A stretch of 64,000 nucleotides of DNA from Sphingomonas sp. TREG-RG-20F-R18-01 (GTDB taxonomy: Bacteria; Pseudomonadota; Alphaproteobacteria; Sphingomonadales; Sphingomonadaceae), in assembly GCF_022662475.1 (NCBI RefSeq), contig NZ_JAKNQQ010000003.1, positions 372,001 to 436,000 of the forward strand. Direction: 5' to 3'. Numbering within the stretch: position 1 is the stretch's first letter; each line of letters begins with the position of its first letter. This document shows, in pieces, positions 36,611-45,120 of this stretch. The position numbers were made by a program, and so were the translations under genes. Below the pieces are notes generated by a model. That model ran no database searches and had not been told where the DNA came from. It was given only the letters and a program-made list of their open reading frames with translations.

Positions 36611-37392
36611 TGGCCTTTGCATGCGCGGGGGAAACGCTGCTCGGAACGCTCGATGAGGCTGCGGGCAGGACCGGACTGCTGATCGTTTCGGGCGGAAACG
36701 AAATTCGGATCGGGGCGCATCGGGGGATGGCGCTGCTGGCGCGCCGGGTGGCCGAGCAAGGCATCCCCGTCTTCCGTTTCGACCGACGAGGGGTCGGGGA
36801 TTCGACGGGTACCAACGCGGGCTTCCTCTCCTCCGCGCCCGACATCGCCGCTGCCGTCGCCTATTTTCGCCAGGAAGCCGCACTGGAGCGCCTCGTCGCG
36901 TTCGGCAATTGCGACGCGGCAACCGCCCTTGCGCTGTTCGGCGCAGATGCCGGCGTCTATCAGTTGATCCTCGCAAACCCTTGGGTAATCCCTGCAACCG
37001 ACGACTTGCCCGCCCCCGCCGCGATCCGCGCCCGCTATGCCGCAAAACTGCGTGACCCCCGGGAATGGCTCCGTCTGGCCCGGGGCGGCGTCCATCTCGG
37101 CAAGCTTTATCGGGGGCTCATGAAGGCCCTCCGACCCAACGTGGACAGGGACCAAACCTTGATCCGGCGCGTCTCGGCGACCTTGGACCATGCGCAAACG
37201 CCCAGCCGTATCCTGCTGGCGGAACGGGACAATACGGCGATAGCCTTTCGCGACGCCTGGAAAACGCTGGCTGCCCTGCACGCGCACCGCATCCCGATCG
37301 CGGTCTACGACACCGCAAGCCACAGCTTCGCCGGGATCGACGAATCGCATTGGCTGGCCGACCAGATCGTCATGGCGGTCCGCGAACCCTGA
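36598..37392 (+). CDS. Exosortase A system-associated hydrolase 1
   Basis: An alpha/beta hydrolase, possibly a thioesterase or acyltransferase for the cluster's carrier-protein intermediates. Strand and loop signatures GTLDEAAGRTGLLIVSGGNE and FRFDRRGVGDS are typical of the family. The nucleophile position is a cysteine (Cys105 in FGNCDAAT) rather than serine, as is usual for this subgroup. The base is probably the His in DTASHSFAG. 264 residues from the ATG at 36598, overlapping the previous gene by 13 bases. It ends the plus-strand arm and converges with trxB. Confidence 0.82.
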   Translation: MRRIMAFACAGETLLGTLDEAAGRTGLLIVSGGNEIRIGAHRGMALLARRVAEQGIPVFRFDRRGVGDSTGTNAGFLSSAPDIAAAVAYFRQEAALERLVAFGNCDAATALALFGADAGVYQLILANPWVIPATDDLPAPAAIRARYAAKLRDPREWLRLARGGVHLGKLYRGLMKALRPNVDRDQTLIRRVSATLDHAQTPSRILLAERDNTAIAFRDAWKTLAALHAHRIPIAVYDTASHSFAGIDESHWLADQIVMAVREP

Positions 37393-37417
37393 AGCAGGTC
37401 CGCGGATCGCCAAACAA

Positions 37418-38383
37418 TCATTCCGCGGCCTCGGCCATTTCGAATTCCATCTCCGCCAGGAAGCGCTCGGCGTCCAGCGCCGCCATGCATCCCGTACCGG
37501 CAGCGGTCACCGCTTGGCGATACACCTTGTCCATCACGTCGCCGCACGCAAACACGCCCGGTACGCTGGTTCGGGTCGAGCCGGTCTCCGTCCAGATGTA
37601 GTGATCGTCATCGAGCGCAAGATGCCCACGGAACAATTCGGTCGCCGGATGATGCCCGATCGCGACGAAACCGCCCTCGGTATCGAGCCGCGACCTTTCG
37701 CCGGTCACGGTATCGATCAGGTCGATCGCGACCAGTCCGGCCGTACCACCGCCGTCGACGAACTGGTCGACTTCCTTGTTCCACAGAACGGTCACACCCT
37801 TATGCGCGAACAGCCGTTCCTGCAGGATTCGCTCCGCCCGCAGCGAGTCCCGCCGATGAATCAGCGTGACGTCAGGCGAGTGGTTGGTCAGGTAAAGCGC
37901 CTCTTCGACCGCCGTATTGCCGCCGCCGATCACCGCGACCTTCTTGCCACGATAGAAGAACCCGTCGCAGGTGGCGCAGGCGCTGACGCCCTTGCCCTTG
38001 AGCGCGTCCTCGCTGTCGAGCCCGAGCCATTTGGCCTGTGCGCCCGTCGCGATGACGAGCACGTCGCCTTCATAGACGTCCCCACCATCGCCGATCAGCC
38101 GGAACGGTCGCCGCGTGAGGTCCACCTCGACCACCGTGTCGTACATCAGCTGCGTCCCGACGTGCCCGGCCTGCTTCTGCATCTGTTCCATCAGCCAGGG
38201 TCCCTGGATGACGTCGGCAAAGCCCGGATAATTCTCGACGTCGGTCGTGGTCATCAGCTGGCCGCCCGGCTGGATGCCCTGAACGAGGATGGGCTTCATC
38301 CCGGCGCGGGCGCCATAGATGGCAGCGGAAAGGCCGGCCGGCCCCGAACCGAGGATCAACATGCGGGTGGTGTAGGTGGTCAT
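37418..38383 (-). CDS. trxB: Thioredoxin-disulfide reductase
   Basis: An FAD flavoenzyme that uses NADPH to reduce thioredoxin in the cytoplasm. The FAD fingerprint GSGPAGLSAAIYGARAG, the redox-active CATC (Cys136, Cys139) and the NADPH-binding GGGNTAVEEAL are clear, with the C-terminal FAD motif FACGDVMDKVYRQAVTAAG. 321 residues. The ATG at 38383 is chosen over the upstream frame because homology begins at MTTYTTRMLILGSGPAG. It has no operon partner. Confidence 0.96.
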   Translation of the reverse strand: MTTYTTRMLILGSGPAGLSAAIYGARAGMKPILVQGIQPGGQLMTTTDVENYPGFADVIQGPWLMEQMQKQAGHVGTQLMYDTVVEVDLTRRPFRLIGDGGDVYEGDVLVIATGAQAKWLGLDSEDALKGKGVSACATCDGFFYRGKKVAVIGGGNTAVEEALYLTNHSPDVTLIHRRDSLRAERILQERLFAHKGVTVLWNKEVDQFVDGGGTAGLVAIDLIDTVTGERSRLDTEGGFVAIGHHPATELFRGHLALDDDHYIWTETGSTRTSVPGVFACGDVMDKVYRQAVTAAGTGCMAALDAERFLAEMEFEMAEAAE

Positions 38384-38493
38384 GATCACTTTCGTCCTGT
38401 CGGCCCGCCGCGTCTCGGGTCGCGACGGGCCGGCTGACAACATGGTGCGCGCGCGGCGTCAAGCAAGAGCTTGCGCCGCGTCGATGCTTTGGA

Positions 38494-38877
38494 TCAGGCC
38501 GGCACCCGGTACATGGCACACAGCTTGTTGCCTGCCGGATCCCGGAGATAGGCCAGGTACAGCTTGCCGAAGGCGCCTTCGCGGACGCCCGGCGGGTCTT
38601 CGCACTCGGTACCGCCGTTGGCCAGGCCCGCCGCATGCCAAGCATCCGCCGCTGCCTGCGATGCGGCCCTGAAACCGATCGTCCCGCCATTGGCATGGCA
38701 GGCGGGAGCGCCGTCGATCGGCATGGTCACCATGAACAGCCCCCCGTCGTTTATGTAGAAGATCCGTCCCATGGGGTCACTGCGACCGGCGCCAGCGCCA
38801 AGCGCGCCAAGCGTCGCATCGTAGAACGCCTGTGAGGCATGGATGTCATTCGATCCGACCATGACATGACTGAACAT
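38494..38877 (-). CDS. VOC family (glyoxalase-like) protein
   Basis: A single-domain vicinal-oxygen-chelate protein, 127 residues, built of two beta-alpha-beta-beta-beta modules. It starts MFSHVMVGSNDIHASQAFYD and ends LRDPAGNKLCAMYRVP, with metal-position His4 and a Glu or Tyr candidate at the second module. The substrate is unknown; members act in glyoxal detoxification, antibiotic resistance or dioxygenase reactions. It precedes trxB on the same strand by 110 bases. Confidence 0.85.
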   Translation of the reverse strand: MFSHVMVGSNDIHASQAFYDATLGALGAGAGRSDPMGRIFYINDGGLFMVTMPIDGAPACHANGGTIGFRAASQAAADAWHAAGLANGGTECEDPPGVREGAFGKLYLAYLRDPAGNKLCAMYRVPA

Positions 38878-39013
38878 GAGGTACGCTCCATGAACTGCTA
38901 GGTTGGGACGACGAGACTAACACCCAAGTCGTCCTCCGGCCATGCCCGGCCGGACGGTCGGGATCGGTCGATCCCTCCCCGCCCATGTGACCGGAACACC
39001 GTATCGCGCCGAA

Positions 39014-41605
39014 TCAGGAGGTGGATCGGCCCCAGGCGGCGACATCTTCCCGGATCCGCGCATCCACCATCCGCCGTGCCGCCATCGCCGACACGATGCG
39101 CGTTGCCGCGCCCTGTGCCTCGGCCGGGAGATTTGCCTTGGCGAATGCGGTGATCTTGCCAGGCATCGCGGGGTCGTCGGATCCCGCTCCCAATCCGGCG
39201 ACGAAGCCGGCACGGGTGCTCGTTTCCACCAGCGTATTGATCAGGGCGATATGCGCCACCGCATAGTCGAACGCCATGTCCGGATGCTCGTTCGCCACCG
39301 CGCGCAGCAAGCTCGCCTTTTGCGGCGCGGTGAAACGATCGGTGGTCAGCAGCGCCAGCGCGCGCTGCGCAAGGCCGTCGTCCTTTGGCGCGCCGAGCAG
39401 CCGGACGTAGGTGTTCTTGGTCACCGGGTTCTTTTCGGCCATCGTCAGCGCCAGAAGCGCATCCCAGTCGGCCACCGTGGCATTGTGCGCGAAGACGCCA
39501 AGGATCGGCGCGCGGATCGGTGCCGGGATCGCGTCGGGGTTCTTCTGCAGAGCCGCAAACAAGTCGCGCGATTTGGCGATGACCGCAGCGTCACCGTGCT
39601 CGCCCAGCACCGCGATCAGCGTTTCGCGGAGGGTTGCGGTCAACGCGCCCTCGTCGCGGCCAGCGGAAAAGCCGACGCGCGTCATGACAGGCTGAAGCGT
39701 GCGCACGATCTTGGCACCGACCGCGTCCCGGGCGGCCCCCTTGGCGACGCGCCCGTCCAGGTCGGACATCTGCCCCGCCACGGTCTGCCACAGCAGCGGG
39801 TTCGCCTCGACCCCGATCGCGCCGACGTCGGCGAAATAGCGATCGAGCCGCTGGTTCCCACCCTTTGCCAAAGCAAAGTCGTCCCCGAGCGTCCCGAGCT
39901 GATCGGTCAGCGCGATCTTGCCGAAATCGCGTACGATCGCGGCATGCGCCGGTGCGGTGTACTGAACGCGGGCGTAGCTGCCCTTTTCTCGGTTGAGCAC
40001 GACGGTCCCGCAGCCGGGAAGTGTGACCGGCTGCACGGCCGCGCCGCGCACCGTCGCGCGGACATCAGCCTGACCCACGACACCGAGCGTCATCGGCACC
40101 CGCCACGTCTCCGCCTGCTTGGCGGAACCGTCATACGCGAAGCGCCCCTGCGTCAGGCTGACCTGCGTCTGGCCGCCAAGGCAGCGCGCGTCGGTCATCG
40201 TCACGAGCGGAACGCCCGGCTGGAGCGTGAAATCATGCGCGATCGGGGCCACCGGTGTCTTCGCCGCCGTCGACAGCTCGTCCCACAACTGGTCGGTCGC
40301 GGTGTTCCCGTACTTGTACCTGGCCATATATCCCCGGATGCCGGCACGGAACGTGTCCGCGCCGAGCGTGGATTCGAGCATGCCGATCACCGCCTGCCCC
40401 TTCATGTACGTGATACCGTCGAACGCCTGGCCGATCTGATCGACCGTCTCGACGTGGCGAATGATCGGGTGCGTGCCGACAGTCGAATCGACCTGAAGCG
40501 CGCCCTCGCGGTCCTGCGCCACGGCGGTGGCGGCGGCGTACCATTCTGGATTCAGGTCGATGCTCGACTTGTTTTCCATCCACGAGGCGAAGCCTTCGTT
40601 GAGCCAGAGATCGTCCCACCAGTTCATCGTCACCAGATCGCCGAACCACTGATGCGCCATTTCATGCGCGACGACGGTGAAGATGCGCTGCTTGCCGCTT
40701 TGCGTCGCCCGCTTGGCATCGTACAGGAGTTCGGGCTCGAAATAGAAGATCGCGCCCCAATTCTCCATCGCCCCGAAGAACTGGCTCGAGCCCGGGCCTG
40801 CGATCATGTCGAGCTTGGGCAGCGGATAGGGCTGTCCGAAATACGCATTGTAATAGGTCAGCAGTCGCTTCGCCTGTGCCAGCGCATAATCGCCCTGGTC
40901 GACCACGCCGCGCCGTGTGATGATGCCGATCTCGGTCTTCCCCGCCATCACCGTCTTGCGCTCGACGTCGCCCATGCCGAGGAACATCAGGTAACTCGAC
41001 ATCTTGGGGGTTTCGGCGAAGCGATACAGCTTGGTACCGTCGGCCTGCTTGGTAACGCTGGTCGCCGGCATATTGGAAAAGGCGGTCTGGTCGCCCGGAG
41101 CGATCGTGCTGATCGTGAAGCGGGCCTTGTAGGCCGGCTCGTCCCACAGCGGCGCAAAGCGGCGCGCGTCGGGCGCCTCGAACTGGGTCACCAGCATGCG
41201 GGCGGCAGAGCCGTCCTTGTTGGTATAGTCGATCGCGAACAGCCCGGCGGCCGAGGTGTTGATGGTCCCGGTCCAGGCGAACGCCAGCGCGTGCTTGCCT
41301 GCCGATACGACCGTCCCCGGCGTCAGAACCAGCTGCTGCTTCGCGACGTCGAGCCGGAAGGTGACGGCCTTTCCGTCCAGCGTCGCCCGCGAAATCTTCA
41401 GATCGGCAGCATTCAGGACGATCGTTCGCGTCGGCTTGGCCACGTCGATCGCAACCGTCTCCTCGCCGGAAAAGGTCATCGCCTTGGCATCGGGACGAAC
41501 GGAAATGTCGTAGGTGAGCGGCGTGACACCGCCCGGCAACTGGCCCACGGCGAAGGCCGGGGTCGCAACGGCGGACAGCAAGACCGCGGCAAGGGAAAGC
41601 TTCAC
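39014..41605 (-). CDS. M1 family metalloaminopeptidase (aminopeptidase N-like), exported
   Basis: A zinc aminopeptidase of the gluzincin type, probably periplasmic. The signal peptide (M)KLSLAAVLLSAVATPAFA is followed by the N-terminal beta domain. The exopeptidase motif GAMENWG, the zinc motif HEMAHQWFGD and the third ligand in WLNEGFASW are intact. The C-terminal half is the helical ERAP1-like domain. The GTG at 41605 has GGAG about eight bases upstream and directly gives the signal peptide (863 residues). The opposite strand has a long open frame, a GC-skew artefact. Confidence 0.94.
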   Translation of the reverse strand: MKLSLAAVLLSAVATPAFAVGQLPGGVTPLTYDISVRPDAKAMTFSGEETVAIDVAKPTRTIVLNAADLKISRATLDGKAVTFRLDVAKQQLVLTPGTVVSAGKHALAFAWTGTINTSAAGLFAIDYTNKDGSAARMLVTQFEAPDARRFAPLWDEPAYKARFTISTIAPGDQTAFSNMPATSVTKQADGTKLYRFAETPKMSSYLMFLGMGDVERKTVMAGKTEIGIITRRGVVDQGDYALAQAKRLLTYYNAYFGQPYPLPKLDMIAGPGSSQFFGAMENWGAIFYFEPELLYDAKRATQSGKQRIFTVVAHEMAHQWFGDLVTMNWWDDLWLNEGFASWMENKSSIDLNPEWYAAATAVAQDREGALQVDSTVGTHPIIRHVETVDQIGQAFDGITYMKGQAVIGMLESTLGADTFRAGIRGYMARYKYGNTATDQLWDELSTAAKTPVAPIAHDFTLQPGVPLVTMTDARCLGGQTQVSLTQGRFAYDGSAKQAETWRVPMTLGVVGQADVRATVRGAAVQPVTLPGCGTVVLNREKGSYARVQYTAPAHAAIVRDFGKIALTDQLGTLGDDFALAKGGNQRLDRYFADVGAIGVEANPLLWQTVAGQMSDLDGRVAKGAARDAVGAKIVRTLQPVMTRVGFSAGRDEGALTATLRETLIAVLGEHGDAAVIAKSRDLFAALQKNPDAIPAPIRAPILGVFAHNATVADWDALLALTMAEKNPVTKNTYVRLLGAPKDDGLAQRALALLTTDRFTAPQKASLLRAVANEHPDMAFDYAVAHIALINTLVETSTRAGFVAGLGAGSDDPAMPGKITAFAKANLPAEAQGAATRIVSAMAARRMVDARIREDVAAWGRSTS

Positions 41606-41713
41606 GCACGACACTCCGGTTATCATCTCAAGACCCCGTTCCTTAAGGCATTCAGTTACCTCTGCAACTATAGGCTTGCTGGACAGGCGTTTCGGTTGCG
41701 CTATGAAACGCAT

Positions 41714-42673
41714 ATGAGCATTCCTCCGCTGTTCGACCGCCTCCGGCTTCCCGTCATCGGCTCGCCGCTGTTCATCATCTCGGGACCGGAACTGGTCATC
41801 GCCCAGTGCAAGGCGGGGATCGTCGGCTCCTTCCCGGCGCTGAACGCACGGCCGCAGGCGTTGCTCGACGAATGGCTCCACCGCCTCACCGAGGAATTGG
41901 CGGCCCATAACCGCGATCATCCGGATCGCCCTGCCGCCCCCTTCGCGGTGAACCAGATCGTCCACCGGTCAAACGAACGGCTCGAAGCGGATCTTGCCAC
42001 TTGTGCCAAGTGGCAGGTGCCGATCGTGATCACCTCGCTCGGCGCGCGGGAAGACCTCAACACGGCGGTCCACGCCTGGGGCGGGATCACGCTGCACGAC
42101 GTGATCGACGACCGTTTTGCGCGCAAGGCGATCGAGAAGGGCGCAGATGGCCTCATCGCGGTTGCGGCGGGTGCGGGCGGCCATGCCGGAAGGCTCTCGC
42201 CCTTCGCGATCATCCAGGAAATCCGCCAGTGGTTCGATGGCCCCCTCGCCTTGTCGGGATCGATCGCGACCGGCGATGCTGTGCTGGCGGCGCAGGCGAT
42301 GGGCGCGGATTTCGGCTATATCGGTTCGCCCTTCATCGCGAGCGTAGAAGCCAATGCCGATGCGGACTACAAACAGGGCATCGTTGACGGCAAGGCGTCG
42401 GACATCATCTACTCCAATCTGTTCACCGGGGTGCATGGCAATTATTTGCGCGGATCGATCGAGCGGGCTGGGATGGACCCAGATCATCTGCCCGAAGGCG
42501 ACCTGAAAACGATGGATTTCGGAACCGGAAACGGATCGAAACCCAAGGCATGGAAGGACATCTGGGGATCGGGCCAGGGTATCGGCGTGATCGACCGGGT
42601 CGAGCCCGTGGCTGCGATGGTCGATCGTCTCGAACGACAGTATCACGCGGCGCGCGCGCGGCTGAACCTGTAA
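41714..42673 (+). CDS. Nitronate monooxygenase (2-nitropropane dioxygenase-like)
   Basis: An FMN-dependent TIM-barrel enzyme that oxidises alkyl nitronates. It starts MSIPPLFDRLRLPVIGSPLF; FMN-phosphate-binding stretches include AAGAGGHAGR and SGSIATGDAVLAAQAMGADF, and the catalytic His lies in GGHAGR. 319 residues. It is divergent from the M1 peptidase with 108 bases between them. The frame stays open far upstream on this strand, but that part is the antisense of the peptidase and has no similarity. Confidence 0.9.
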   Translation: MSIPPLFDRLRLPVIGSPLFIISGPELVIAQCKAGIVGSFPALNARPQALLDEWLHRLTEELAAHNRDHPDRPAAPFAVNQIVHRSNERLEADLATCAKWQVPIVITSLGAREDLNTAVHAWGGITLHDVIDDRFARKAIEKGADGLIAVAAGAGGHAGRLSPFAIIQEIRQWFDGPLALSGSIATGDAVLAAQAMGADFGYIGSPFIASVEANADADYKQGIVDGKASDIIYSNLFTGVHGNYLRGSIERAGMDPDHLPEGDLKTMDFGTGNGSKPKAWKDIWGSGQGIGVIDRVEPVAAMVDRLERQYHAARARLNL

Positions 42674-42712
42674 CCGAGTTGGGCAACAAGCCCGAACGTC
42701 CTGCGTTTCGCG

Positions 42713-43195
42713 TTAGAAGGCGTGGGCCAGACGGCCCTGAAGCGCATGCACCGGGCTGTGGGTCACTACCGCCGTGCCGGCCTGTGCGGCATCGAGACGC
42801 GCGACCCGACCGTGCAATTCCCGACTCGCAGCGATCAATCGCTGCGCGCCGGTCGGCAAGGCCACCAGCGACCGCGGTTCGCTGACGGGCGCATCTCCCA
42901 ACCGGCGCGAGGGGTCCAGCGCTTCCCGCAATTCCATTTCGCCAGCATCAACCGCGCGCTGGGTCAGAAGCCACGCGATGACGTGCATCAGTCGGGTGGT
43001 TACCTTGAGCGACTCGCAGCTGAAGGCCACCCGCGCCATCGGATCGAGTGCGTTGCGATCCGTCCGTCCGCCATCGTCGAAATAGCTGCGCGCTTCGTCC
43101 GCCAGAATCATCGCGTCGGTATAGAGCGCGTCGATCACGCGGCGGCGCATCCGCGAGTCGTGCAGGGATCCCGTCATGTCGTCCATGTCGCACAA
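42713..43195 (-). CDS. DUF1465 / RcdA-like protein
   Basis: A small helical protein of the DUF1465 family, which includes Caulobacter RcdA, an adaptor that helps ClpXP degrade CtrA and other cell-cycle regulators. The stretch YTDAMILADEARSYFDDGGR and SCESLKVTTRLMHVIAWLL match the family's helices. 160 residues. A cell-cycle proteolysis role here is inferred from the family; in sphingomonads it has not been shown. It follows the 65-residue YdcH-like gene on the same strand by 80 bases. Confidence 0.82.
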   Translation of the reverse strand: MCDMDDMTGSLHDSRMRRRVIDALYTDAMILADEARSYFDDGGRTDRNALDPMARVAFSCESLKVTTRLMHVIAWLLTQRAVDAGEMELREALDPSRRLGDAPVSEPRSLVALPTGAQRLIAASRELHGRVARLDAAQAGTAVVTHSPVHALQGRLAHAF

Positions 43196-43275
43196 ATGCG
43201 CGGGCTGCGGTACGGTTTCAGCCTGCGGCTGCGACGAACCGAAAGTGGCACAACGTAGCGCGGTCGGCCGGTCGA

Positions 43276-43473
43276 TCAGGCGATGATGTCCGGAACCAGT
43301 TGGTCCTCCAGCAGCGAGATTTCGTCGCGCAGCCGAAGCTTGCGCTTCTTGAACCGGGCAAGTTGCAGCTGGTCCGCCGACGCTCCATCGAGCAGCGCGG
43401 CGATCGCGGAGTCGAGATCACGATGCTCGACGCGCAACACTTCCAGGCGCTTTGCGATCAGGCTGTCGTCCAT
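43276..43473 (-). CDS. YdcH family (DUF465) small protein
   Basis: A 65-residue, strongly helical protein with the family pattern E-H-x2-L-D-x2-I and RFKKRKLRLRDEISLLE. It probably forms a short coiled-coil dimer. The function is not known. It is divergent from a second DUF465-like gene at 43653, and upstream of the DUF1465 gene. The ATG at 43473 opens MDDSLIAKRLEVLRVEHRDL. Confidence 0.85.
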   Translation of the reverse strand: MDDSLIAKRLEVLRVEHRDLDSAIAALLDGASADQLQLARFKKRKLRLRDEISLLEDQLVPDIIA

Positions 43474-43652
43474 CGGTTCCCCATTCGATCCGCTGCCCTT
43501 AGCAAATGATCAATCCGCGGTCCGGATAAATTTCGGCCGGTCGCGCAATTCGGTGCACGCATCTCGCTGCATCGTATCTTTGGGGAGACAAGCAGCGCGG
43601 CAAGTGGTTTACTCCGCTCCCCCAAGCAGCACATGAAGGAGGTACGCAGACA

Positions 43653-43811
43653 ATGCAGACCGCACATCATTCGGCCCTGGCAGCCAAGCATGCAGTCCTC
43701 GACCAGCGACTCGCTGCGGAGACGCAACGCCCGTTGCCCGACACGGCCACGATCGCCGCGTTGAAAAAGCAGAAATTGCTGATCAAGGAAGAATTAGAGC
43801 AGCTTCAATAA
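43653..43811 (+). CDS. Second small YdcH-like (DUF465) protein (52 aa)
   Basis: A 52-residue product starting MQTAHHSALAAKHAVLDQRL and ending LKKQKLLIKEELEQLQ. The H-x2-L-D spacing and the LKKQKLLIKEEL helix match the DUF465 pattern of the divergent neighbour. AAGGAGG at 43636-43642 is an excellent ribosome binding site, and a GC-rich hairpin follows the stop. The function is unknown; a heterodimer with the neighbouring protein is possible. Confidence 0.78.
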   Translation: MQTAHHSALAAKHAVLDQRLAAETQRPLPDTATIAALKKQKLLIKEELEQLQ

Positions 43812-43819
43812 GCCTGCCG

Positions 43820-43845
43820 GGTCCGGGCGCGAAAGCGCCCGGACC
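43820..43845. terminator. GC-rich hairpin between convergent genes
   Basis: GGTCCGGGCGC and GCGCCCGGACC form a perfect 11-bp stem closed by a GAAA tetraloop. It starts nine bases after the small YdcH-like gene and 15 bases before the PilZ stop. Only GCTTT follows, so termination may be partial, but it is well placed to end both convergent transcripts. Confidence 0.7.
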
Positions 43846-43859
43846 GCTTTGGTGCCGGA

Positions 43860-44243
43860 TCAGCGCAGGTTGCCGCGCGGAAGGATCGGCTTCACGAAAA
43901 CGGGCGTATGCGCGCCCTGCCCCACTGGCTTCCGCGCCAGAAGCGGATCGATCTGGCGGTCGAAGGCAATCCCGATTCGCCCGGACGTCGACCAGGCTAC
44001 ATGACCGGGCACCCATCCGATGCCGCGGATATCGGCTTCGACACGCGCGTCACGGTCCAGACCTTCCGGATAGTCCGCCATCATCCCCCCGGCCGAAAGG
44101 TTGCGCACCCGAACCTGCCGCCCCGCGCTCACTCCGGCAAGACGCAATTCCGCCATCAGAAACAGGCTGTCGCGAACGTCCTGCCGGTTCGAAGTCGCAT
44201 CGTCAGCCGAAACTGGTGCTTGATCTGGCGAATACTGGTCCAT
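43860..44243 (-). CDS. PilZ domain protein
   Basis: A 127-residue predicted cyclic-di-GMP receptor. The binding signature is present: RQDVR (RxxxR) near residue 20 and NLSAGGMM (N-x-S-x-x-G) about 30 residues later, followed by the beta-barrel segment GHVAWSTSGRIGIAFD. The 25-residue C-terminal tail has no features. Its target is unknown. It lies about 100 bases after dksA on the same strand, and a second, weaker PilZ protein occurs at 50.8 kb. Confidence 0.85.
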   Translation of the reverse strand: MDQYSPDQAPVSADDATSNRQDVRDSLFLMAELRLAGVSAGRQVRVRNLSAGGMMADYPEGLDRDARVEADIRGIGWVPGHVAWSTSGRIGIAFDRQIDPLLARKPVGQGAHTPVFVKPILPRGNLR

Positions 44244-44340
44244 CGCGAAAGGTCGTGCCGTTCCCCGTTCAAAGCCCGTCGATAGCCAAAAATGGTTTAA
44301 AACGGCTTAAGATTTCGTGTCGGCCCGGCCAGCGCCCGGT

Positions 44341-44802
44341 CTATTCCTCGCGCGAGACCTTCTCGTGCCGCTCGTGCCGTTCCTGAGCCTCGACCGTCAT
44401 CGTCGCGATCGGACGCGCTTCGAGCCGGGCCAGCGAAATCGGCTCGCCGGTGACTTCGCAATAGCCATATTCGCCCTCGTCGATCCGGCGCAACGCCGCC
44501 TCGATCTTGGAGATCAGCTTTCGCTGGCGATCGCGGGTGCGCAATTCGATCGACCAGTCGGTTTCGCTGGATGCGCGATCGGTAAGATCGGCCTCCCGCA
44601 GCGTATCCAGCTGCAACTGCGACAGCGTTCCCGCCGCCTCGCGCAGGATCGCTTCCTTCCAGGCTTGCAACTTCGCGCGGAAATAATCCTGCTGCCGCGG
44701 ATTCATGAACACCTCATCGGCGCTCGGGCGGTATCCGTCATCGGCGCCTTTGGGCACCGCGACCTGTTCGGGTTCGTCCAATCGATTCAAGACCGTCGCC
44801 AT
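44341..44802 (-). CDS. dksA: RNA polymerase-binding protein DksA
   Basis: It binds the RNA polymerase secondary channel and, with ppGpp, mediates the stringent response. The coiled-coil tip aspartates are kept (D72 and D75 in READLTDRAS). The zinc-finger region GYCEVTGEPISLARLEARP then IATMTVEAQ retains only one of four cysteines (Cys115, Thr118, Thr136, Ala139), an arrangement typical of alphaproteobacterial DksA that may not bind zinc. 153 residues. A possible promoter (CTTGTGG and TATAGG, 16-base spacing) lies about 75 bases upstream. Confidence 0.95.
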   Translation of the reverse strand: MATVLNRLDEPEQVAVPKGADDGYRPSADEVFMNPRQQDYFRAKLQAWKEAILREAAGTLSQLQLDTLREADLTDRASSETDWSIELRTRDRQRKLISKIEAALRRIDEGEYGYCEVTGEPISLARLEARPIATMTVEAQERHERHEKVSREE

Positions 44803-44877
44803 CCCACTCTCTCCGCTCGGTCACTGGGTGCGTTTTGCACCTCCGGACCCCCCCGGGCCAACTCCATGTCGAGCGCG

Positions 44878-44905
44878 CCTATAGCATGCCGTTACAAGTC
44901 CACAA
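44878..44905 (-). promoter_or_regulatory. Candidate dksA promoter
   Basis: On the minus strand TTGTGG (44900-44905) and TATAGG (44878-44883) are 16 bases apart, giving a leader of about 70 bases before the dksA ATG. The -10 box is the most TATA-like sequence in this gap. Confidence 0.4.
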
Positions 44906-45120
44906 GCAGCACTGTTGCTGCAGCTTCGTTGTTTCTTTTCGGAAGCTTGCAGAAAAACACGCGCCGAGTGACCGATCATACCGCATTCGGCGCGAAAATA
45001 CGGCGCGCGTGGAGGGCACCCCTGCGGCACTGTGTCATCGCGGTACACGGCCTTCGGCACGACAGCACCAGGCCGATAAATGACGCTTCGTCTGCGCCGA
45101 TGTCGCGAATGAATGCGCGC

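Noticed and set aside
20157..37417. Horizontal acquisition of the exosortase cluster as a genomic island
   Set aside because: No tRNA, integrase, direct repeats or visible shift in base composition at the borders; such loci are widespread in sphingomonads.
38942..41713. Very long open frame on the plus strand opposite the M1 aminopeptidase and running into the nitronate monooxygenase gene
   Set aside because: It is the antisense of a gene with intact family motifs. Its translation is Arg/His/Asp-rich with no domain, and it exists because of high third-position GC. Only the last 319 codons, from the ATG at 41714, are real.
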